Positions 58,946-64,000 of a stretch of DNA of 64,000 nt are shown here, piece by piece. The first letter of the stretch is position 1. Each line of letters opens with the position of its first letter. A program made the position numbers and the translations under genes. This DNA is from Rhizobium sp. (lineage in GTDB: Bacteria; Pseudomonadota; Alphaproteobacteria; Rhizobiales; Rhizobiaceae): NCBI GenBank assembly GCA_027533385.1, contig JAPZUE010000004.1, positions 372,001 to 436,000 on the forward strand. Direction: 5' to 3'. Under the pieces are notes generated by a model. It did no database searches. It had not been told where the DNA came from and saw only the letters and a program-made list of their open reading frames with translations.

Positions 58946-59340
58946 TGCGGTACATGCTCGATACCAACATCGTTTCGGCGATCGTGAGGGACCCACGCGG
59001 TAAGGTTCTCGAGCGACTGCTCGATGTTGGGGAAGAGAACGCTTTCATCAGCATCATCACCCATGGTGAGATCTGGTACGGCGTTAAGAAGAACGGCTCC
59101 GAAGAGCTGTCGCAGAAGGTGTCAGCGGTGACGCGGCGCCTGTATGTGGCGCCCCTTCAACTGCCGAGTGACCAACGGTATGCCGAGGTTCGGCTGGCGT
59201 TGAGGCAGGGCAAGAATATCGGTCCAAACGACCTTTGGATCGCGGCACATGCACTGGCGCTGGACGCCGTGCTCGTGACGAATAATGAAACCGAGTTTTC
59301 CCGGGTTCCGGGACTGAAGATCGAGAACTGGCTGCGATAG
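58945..59340 (+). CDS. vapC: VapC-type PIN-domain ribonuclease toxin
   Basis: A 131-residue PIN-domain protein with the acidic metal site apparently intact: D6 (MLDTNIV), E42 (GEIWYGV), D97 (GPNDLWIAAHAL) and the VTNNETEF end. VapC toxins cut tRNA or rRNA, often initiator tRNA, and are neutralised by VapB. Translation is coupled to vapB. The pair lies inside the gltB-gltD interval, with gltD beginning 24 bases after the vapC stop. Confidence 0.9.
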   Translation: MRYMLDTNIVSAIVRDPRGKVLERLLDVGEENAFISIITHGEIWYGVKKNGSEELSQKVSAVTRRLYVAPLQLPSDQRYAEVRLALRQGKNIGPNDLWIAAHALALDAVLVTNNETEFSRVPGLKIENWLR

Positions 59341-59364
59341 CGGCGGAGATTGAGGGAAGTAGAC

Positions 59365-60819
59365 ATGGGCAAGGTTACAGGTTTCATGGAAATCGACCGG
59401 CAGGTGGCGAAGTATCAGCCGGCCTCCGACCGCATCCGCCATTTCCGCGAATTCACCATCCCCATGTCGGATGCCGAGGTCACCAAGCAGGCGGCGCGCT
59501 GCATGGATTGCGGCATTCCCTATTGCCATGGTCCGACCGGCTGTCCGGTGCACAACCAGATCCCTGATTGGAACGACCTCGTCTATAACAACAAGTGGGA
59601 GGAGGCGATCCGCAACCTCCACTCGACGAATAACTTCCCGGAGTTTACCGGTCGCGTCTGCCCGGCGCCTTGCGAGGAAGCCTGCACGCTGAACCTCGAA
59701 GACACCCCGGTCGCGATCAAGACCGTCGAGCAGGCGATTGCCGACAAGGCCTATGAGCTCGGCTTCATCGTGCCGCAGCCGGCAACGATCCATACCGGCA
59801 AGAAGGTGGCGATCATCGGCTCCGGCCCATCGGGTCTCGCCGCTGCCCAGCAGCTCGGCCGCGCCGGCCATGAGGTGCATGTCTACGAGCGTGAATCCAA
59901 GCCCGGCGGGTTGCTGCGTTACGGCATCCCGGACTTCAAGATGGAAAAGAACTTCATCGATCGCCGCGTCGAGCAGATGAAGGGCGAAAACGTCACCTTC
60001 CATTGCGGCGTCAATGTCGGAGTCGACGTCACCGTCGAGAAGCTGCGTGATGATTATGATGCCGTGCTCTATTGCGGCGGTTCGGAAACCCCGCGCGAGG
60101 CCGGCATTCCCGGTGTCGAACTGCATGGCGTGCATGATGCCATGCCCTATCTCGTGCAGCAGAACCGCCGTGTCGGTCGCGAAAACATCGACAGCGCGGG
60201 CTGGCCGGCCGATCCGATCCTGGCTGGCGGCAAGCATGTCGTCGTCGTCGGTGGTGGCGATACGGCGTCCGACTGCGTCGGCACGGCCTTCCGCCAGGGC
60301 GCCGTCAAGGTCACCCAGCTCGATATACGTCCGCAGCCGCCGCAGACCGAAGACAAGCTCGCCGTCTGGCCCTTCTGGGCAACCAAGATGCGCACCTCGT
60401 CTTCACAGGCCGAAGGCGCTGTGCGGGAGTTCCAGGTGGCCACGCTCGAATTCGTCGGTGAAGACGGCGTGCTGACCGGCGTGAAGTGCTGCCAGGTGGA
60501 CGAGCGCCGCAAGCCGATCGCCGGCACCGAGTTCATCATCAAGGCCGATCTCGCCTTCATCGCCATCGGCTTCTCCGGCCCGTTCACGGACAGCGTCCTG
60601 AAGGAGCTCGACGGCAAGCTCGAGCTCAACACCGACCGCCGTGGCTCGACCAATGTCGTTGCCAACGACAAGGACTATCGTTCGTCGATCGACAAGCTGT
60701 GGGTTGCCGGCGACGCCCGTCGCGGCCAGTCGCTGGTCGTCTGGGCGATCCGCGAAGGACGCCAGGCCGCCCGTGCCATCGACGAGGCGCTGATGGGCGA
60801 AAGCGTACTGCCGCGGTGA
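59365..60819 (+). CDS. gltD: Glutamate synthase (NADPH) small chain
   Basis: A 484-residue beta subunit that takes electrons from NADPH by FAD and passes them to GltB through 4Fe-4S clusters. The N-terminal cysteines are visible in RCMDCGIPYCHG, TGCPVHNQIP and VCPAPCEEACT; FAD loop IIGSGPSGLAAAQQL near residue 152 and NADPH loop VVVVGGGDTASDC near 293. The ATG with GAGGGAAG upstream was chosen over a TTG 15 bases earlier. With vapBC upstream, gltD may depend on read-through from gltB or vapB promoters. Confidence 0.95.
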   Translation: MGKVTGFMEIDRQVAKYQPASDRIRHFREFTIPMSDAEVTKQAARCMDCGIPYCHGPTGCPVHNQIPDWNDLVYNNKWEEAIRNLHSTNNFPEFTGRVCPAPCEEACTLNLEDTPVAIKTVEQAIADKAYELGFIVPQPATIHTGKKVAIIGSGPSGLAAAQQLGRAGHEVHVYERESKPGGLLRYGIPDFKMEKNFIDRRVEQMKGENVTFHCGVNVGVDVTVEKLRDDYDAVLYCGGSETPREAGIPGVELHGVHDAMPYLVQQNRRVGRENIDSAGWPADPILAGGKHVVVVGGGDTASDCVGTAFRQGAVKVTQLDIRPQPPQTEDKLAVWPFWATKMRTSSSQAEGAVREFQVATLEFVGEDGVLTGVKCCQVDERRKPIAGTEFIIKADLAFIAIGFSGPFTDSVLKELDGKLELNTDRRGSTNVVANDKDYRSSIDKLWVAGDARRGQSLVVWAIREGRQAARAIDEALMGESVLPR

Positions 60820-60845
60820 ACTCGCGTTCTGTTCATGAAATGACC

Positions 60846-60874
60846 AAGGGGCCGCTTTCGAGCGGCCCCTTTTG
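60846..60874 (+). terminator. Terminator of the gltB-vapBC-gltD region
   Basis: Perfect 11-bp stem AAGGGGCCGCT/AGCGGCCCCTT with a TTCG tetraloop, then TTTG. Confidence 0.93.
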
Positions 60875-60929
60875 TGTTAGGCGTTGACCTGAATGACTGC
60901 TCTCGGCCCATCGGTGTGGCCGGGGACGA

Positions 60930-61535
60930 TTACCTTGTCTCCGTGGCGTCCTCTTCCTGGTAGCCGCGTCCCGGATTGCGCTCTGACTCGTCGAGCAGCA
61001 GTGCCAGGTCGGTTTTCTGCCCGTCGACAACCAGCGCCTTGACCACCTGGGCCATGGCACCGATCTTCACCAGCTCCGGATCCGGTTCGGCATTCTGCAG
61101 GGCCATGGCTTCGTCATAGGCCGCCTGCTTCTTCGCGATATCGGCGGCGAAGAGATCGCCCTTCATGGCGACGATGGAGGGGATCGTGGTGGTGATGGAT
61201 GCTCCGTTCGGAAGGTCGGTGTGGATTGTGAACTCCTCCGGCGGAAACTTCGTCCGATGCTCCATGATTGTATAGACCAACGCGTTATGCCTGCCGTTGT
61301 CGGGGTGTATTCCTTCTGCACTCGTCCTGAAGCCGGCATCCATCTCCCGTTTGAAAAATTCCTTGAAATCCTTCTGGAGTTCCTCGGACGCCATCGCCGT
61401 CGAGATTGCAGTGAAGATCTCCCCCGATTGCACCTTGAAAACGGAGGAGTTCATAAAGCTGCTGACGCTGTTATGAGCGTCGCCTTTCAGCAAGGTGAGT
61501 GCAGCGGTGTTGTTGAAAGATGAGACGGAAACCAT
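60930..61535 (-). CDS. Uncharacterised 201-residue protein
   Basis: I do not recognise a family. The protein has no signal peptide or membrane segment; the first 60 residues are Ser/Asn-rich with amphipathic stretches, and it carries an acidic, glutamate-rich end (ESERNPGRGYQEEDATE). A central part (LPNGASITTTIPSIVAMKGDLFAADIAKKQAAYDEAMALQ contains the most regular helix) may form a coiled helix. Its RBS is weak. It is flanked by the gltD terminator and about 210 bases without features, so it is monocistronic. Coding potential looks real because the frame is long and uninterrupted, but confidence is moderate. Confidence 0.5.
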   Translation of the reverse strand: MVSVSSFNNTAALTLLKGDAHNSVSSFMNSSVFKVQSGEIFTAISTAMASEELQKDFKEFFKREMDAGFRTSAEGIHPDNGRHNALVYTIMEHRTKFPPEEFTIHTDLPNGASITTTIPSIVAMKGDLFAADIAKKQAAYDEAMALQNAEPDPELVKIGAMAQVVKALVVDGQKTDLALLLDESERNPGRGYQEEDATETR

Positions 61536-61747
61536 GGAAACGTCCGGGCCATGCGCCTGACGATCGTCATCATCGGATCGGCGGATCTTGAGAGAGGGCG
61601 GTCATTTCCCTGCGAGGATAGCCTGTATTCTGTCGTGCAAATGCGACTTGAGCAACCCTTGGTTTTGGAGGGTTTTATAAGAAACGTGCTGGGGTCGAGC
61701 CCCATCCCGGCGGCGCCAGGGCTCCAGGCACGGCGACCCGGTTGACG

Positions 61748-62962
61748 CTAGGGCGTCGCGGTCGCTGCGGCTGGCTGGACCGGCCGCTTCACATAGTCCA
61801 CCCGCCCGACGGGTGGCTCAGGCAGGCGGCCGTTCTGGACCAGTTGGTCGCGCGGCGTGGGGAGACTGGAGGAGGGCGGGGACGTGCCGCCCAGCAGTTC
61901 GTCGGCACCATCGAGTTCCGGATCGAAGAGGTCGATCGGCGGGGTCGTGACGATGGCCTTGCTCTCCGAGGGGGGCAGGCTTGCGAGGGCCGGCAGGTTG
62001 CTGGCGTCGAGGCGGACGAGATCGGGGCTCGTCATGTCGCCGAGATAGCGGCGCACCGATTTCTCGACATAGAAGGCAAGCTTGCGCTTGCCGGGGCCGG
62101 TGAAATTGATCCCGTCATTGCCGCGCAGACGCACCGGCTGGCCGTTGATGTCGGAGCCGGTGACGATGAAGCGGCCTTCCTGATCGACGAAGCCTTCCCA
62201 GACATCGACGAATTCGCCGTTCACCTTCTCGATGCTCGCGCGGTAGATGGTGTTCAGGCGCAGCGCATCGGCCGTCATGTTCTGCGGCCGGAAGGCCGGC
62301 AGGCCGACCCAGATGACGGGCACGCGGGTTTCTGCGGCAACGCTCACCAGTCTTGCAACGCGCTCGCCATAGGCGCTGAACCAGGGATCGGTGCGGAAAT
62401 CGAGGCGGCCGGTCGGGGTGACGAGCTGCTGGCGGTCGTTGGCGCCGATCTGGATGACGAGAACGCTGGGCTTGACCTCGCCGACGAGCGCCGGAAGCTG
62501 GGCCGGCCAGTCATAGAAATCATCGCGCACGAGGCCGGAAGAGCCATTGGCTCTGGTCTCCACGACCACGCCGGGTGAATCCTCGAACGCGGTCTTCAGG
62601 CCGTCGCCGAGAGCGCCTGCGACGAAGTCTCCGACGACCAGAACCTTTTTGGCGTTCTCCAGCTTCGGCTGCGGCGCTGGGGCGGCTGCGGCGCGTGTCG
62701 ACGGAGCGCGGGTATTGATCGTCGTCACGCTGCCAGCGTTCTTCTTGCGGACCTTACCGTCGCGCGGGCGCTGCACGTCCTGGGGCGGAACGTAGGTCGG
62801 CTGGCGTTCGCCGAACAGCAGGTCGAGCAGCGTGCGGCGGCGTTCCGGCTGCTGGGCTTCGGCGGACGTGCTGATGAAGGCGGTCGCGGCAACGGTCAGC
62901 GCCAGACCGAGCGTCATGAGGCGGGCAAGGATTCCGCGCGGGCTCTTCAAGTCACACTCCAT
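61748..62962 (-). CDS. SGNH-fold periplasmic protein (DUF459-like) lacking catalytic residues
   Basis: A 404-residue protein with an N-terminal hydrophobic signal segment (about 12-35), a basic/proline linker to residue 100 and an SGNH/GDSL-like domain (105-300), followed by a long proline/serine tail. Block I reads VVGDFVAG at 109-116 with Phe in place of the nucleophile Ser; block III IGAND is kept (172-176); block V reads DGINFTG (283-289) with Asn where His is expected. It is therefore probably a binding or structural pseudoenzyme. It neighbours a lytic transglycosylase, hinting at an envelope role. An ATG 13 codons downstream is an alternative start. Confidence 0.75.
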   Translation of the reverse strand: MECDLKSPRGILARLMTLGLALTVAATAFISTSAEAQQPERRRTLLDLLFGERQPTYVPPQDVQRPRDGKVRKKNAGSVTTINTRAPSTRAAAAPAPQPKLENAKKVLVVGDFVAGALGDGLKTAFEDSPGVVVETRANGSSGLVRDDFYDWPAQLPALVGEVKPSVLVIQIGANDRQQLVTPTGRLDFRTDPWFSAYGERVARLVSVAAETRVPVIWVGLPAFRPQNMTADALRLNTIYRASIEKVNGEFVDVWEGFVDQEGRFIVTGSDINGQPVRLRGNDGINFTGPGKRKLAFYVEKSVRRYLGDMTSPDLVRLDASNLPALASLPPSESKAIVTTPPIDLFDPELDGADELLGGTSPPSSSLPTPRDQLVQNGRLPEPPVGRVDYVKRPVQPAAATATP

Positions 62963-63061
62963 GGCCGCAGGGCGACAGTGTAGAAACGTCTTCGCCGCGA
63001 TCCCCTTTTTCTGGATCGCGGCGAGGGGCAAGTCAACAGGGCTGGGTCTTCAGCCCGCAGA

Positions 63062-64000
63062 TCAGTTGCGCAGCGCGTCGAGCAGAACGCGGGACGGCTG
63101 GCCATCGACGGACATGCCGAGACGCTGCTGGATGGCGGTGATCGCAGCACGCGAGCCGGAGCCGAAGTTACCGTCGATCTTGCCGTCATAATAGCCGAGC
63201 GCCTGCAGCCGGGTCTGCAGTTCGAACTTCTCCTTGATGTCGAGCGAGCCATCCGGACGCGGCCAGCGCTGCTGCATGCCGCCATAGCCTGCGATCTCGT
63301 CGGCGAGCAGGCCGACGCCGAGCGCATAGCTGTCGGCAGCGTTGTAGCGCTTGATGACGAAGAAGTTTCTGGTCATCAGGAAGCCCGGCCCGTTCGGTCC
63401 GCCGAGCATCTTCAGTTCGGCCCGTTCGTTGCCGTTGCGGAAGCCCTTGCCGGACGGTCGGGCAAAGCCGAGCGCCTGCCACTGGGCGACCGTCTTTGTC
63501 TGGCCGGTGTATTTGTGGCCACCCTTCGGCACGACGATCTCGTAGCCCCAGGTGCGACCGGTCTGCCAGTCGTTCTTGGCAAGCAGGTTCGCGGCGGTCG
63601 CCAGCGCATCGGGGATCGAATGCCAGATGTCCTTGTCGCCATTGCCATCGGCGTCGATGCCGTAAAGCAGGTAGCTTGTGGGAATGAACTGAGTATGACC
63701 CATGGCCCCGGCCCAGGAGCCCATCAGGTTCTTGTTGGTGACATCACCGTTCTGCAGCATCTTCAAAGCCGCAATCAGCTGGCTACGGGCATACTTGGCG
63801 CGCTTCTTGTCGGCATAGGCGAGCGTGGCCAGCGAACGCGGTACATTGTGCAGACGGTCCGGACGCTCGAGCGCTGCGCCGTAGTTCGATTCCATAGACC
63901 AGATTGCCAGGAGGATATGCTTGTCTACGCCGAAGTGATTCTCCAGGGCGGTCAGCAGGCGGCCATGCTTGGCCAGCATTTCCTGGCCGATCTTGACGGT
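63062..64000 (-). CDS. Lytic murein transglycosylase MltB-like (5' end beyond window)
   Basis: At least 312 residues are present; the frame runs off the right edge, so signal peptide and start are missing. The catalytic glutamate lies in AIWSMESNYG, with MGHTQFIPTSYL following, as in MltB/Slt35. After the DNDG-type loop (DADGNGDKD) and the catalytic core, a C-terminal peptidoglycan-binding domain is present (LQTRLQALGYYDGKIDGNFGSG has its pattern, near the end). It cleaves glycan strands to 1,6-anhydro-muropeptides in the periplasm. It lies about 100 bases upstream of the SGNH gene on the same strand. Confidence 0.92.
   Translation of the reverse strand, partial: TVKIGQEMLAKHGRLLTALENHFGVDKHILLAIWSMESNYGAALERPDRLHNVPRSLATLAYADKKRAKYARSQLIAALKMLQNGDVTNKNLMGSWAGAMGHTQFIPTSYLLYGIDADGNGDKDIWHSIPDALATAANLLAKNDWQTGRTWGYEIVVPKGGHKYTGQTKTVAQWQALGFARPSGKGFRNGNERAELKMLGGPNGPGFLMTRNFFVIKRYNAADSYALGVGLLADEIAGYGGMQQRWPRPDGSLDIKEKFELQTRLQALGYYDGKIDGNFGSGSRAAITAIQQRLGMSVDGQPSRVLLDALRN

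Noticed and set aside
61654..61674. AACCCT/AGGGTT hairpin followed by TTTATA
   Set aside because: Short stem with a long loop and no plus-strand gene ahead of it; not enough for a terminator call.
61680..61735. tRNA-like T-arm (GGGGTCGAGCCCC) that might mark an attachment site
   Set aside because: The loop has five rather than seven bases, and no acceptor, anticodon or D arm can be built around it.

Overview
The window is a GC-rich chromosomal segment of an alphaproteobacterium, most probably a Rhizobiaceae member (Rhizobium/Agrobacterium/Ciceribacter type). The pointers are a glgP-glgB-glgC-glgA-pgm glycogen locus, a soxBDAG sarcosine oxidase operon, the ClpXP adaptor CpdR, an aa3-type oxidase subunit IV, a ROSE RNA thermometer in front of an Hsp20 gene, a rhizobial-style arsenic operon with an aquaporin, and rho-independent terminators after most transcription units. 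The taxon is inferred from gene content only. No rRNA, CRISPR array, insertion sequence or prophage is visible. One gene, a MltB-type lytic transglycosylase, is cut by the right edge.

Layout. 1-9.4 kb: a 2-hydroxyacid dehydrogenase, a small secreted protein, a TRAP transporter (solute receptor on +, membrane subunits on -), a membrane GGDEF/EAL protein with a degenerate GGDEF site, a FeeM/LuxI-like acyltransferase and cytochrome oxidase subunit IV. 9.5-16.2 kb: a TPR lipoprotein, rpsU and soxBDAG. 16.3-18.7 kb: a ParD-type antitoxin with a broken ParE toxin, a small membrane orphan, a DUF2332 protein and a MaoC hydratase. 18.7-32.7 kb: the glycogen genes, with a five-gene arsenic operon lying between pgm and glgX. 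32.9-42.4 kb: a TadG-like vWA protein, a transglutaminase/ATP-grasp/alpha-E/transglutaminase operon and a mannose-1-phosphate guanylyltransferase. 42.6-48.7 kb: FAH-family and YkgJ-like proteins, an orphan BrnA antitoxin beside a HEPN-like protein, tRNA-Val(GAC), cpdR, N-formylglutamate amidohydrolase, a strong small-RNA candidate, a HisN-type phosphatase and a lysophospholipase-like hydrolase. 49.0-53.5 kb: heat-shock-controlled hsp20, a bufferin-type RiPP cluster (bufA-bufB-bufC-doxX) and threonine aldolase. 53.9-60.8 kb: gltB and gltD with a vapBC pair between them. 60.9-64 kb: an unrecognised protein, an SGNH-fold protein lacking its catalytic Ser and His, and the truncated transglycosylase.

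The glycogen genes form one synthesis/degradation unit: GlgC and GlgA make the chain, GlgB branches it, GlgP and GlgX take it apart, and Pgm links it to glucose-6-phosphate. GltB and GltD form NADPH glutamate synthase. SoxB, D, A and G form the heterotetrameric sarcosine oxidase. The most notable non-textbook elements are an apparently complete sRNA gene with two anti-Shine-Dalgarno motifs (46519-46600 on the minus strand), the RpoH promoter plus ROSE thermometer of hsp20 (48991-49124), the MNIO-dependent bufferin cluster with a strong hairpin between precursor and maturase genes, and the insertion of accessory modules (ars, vapBC) inside core metabolic loci.
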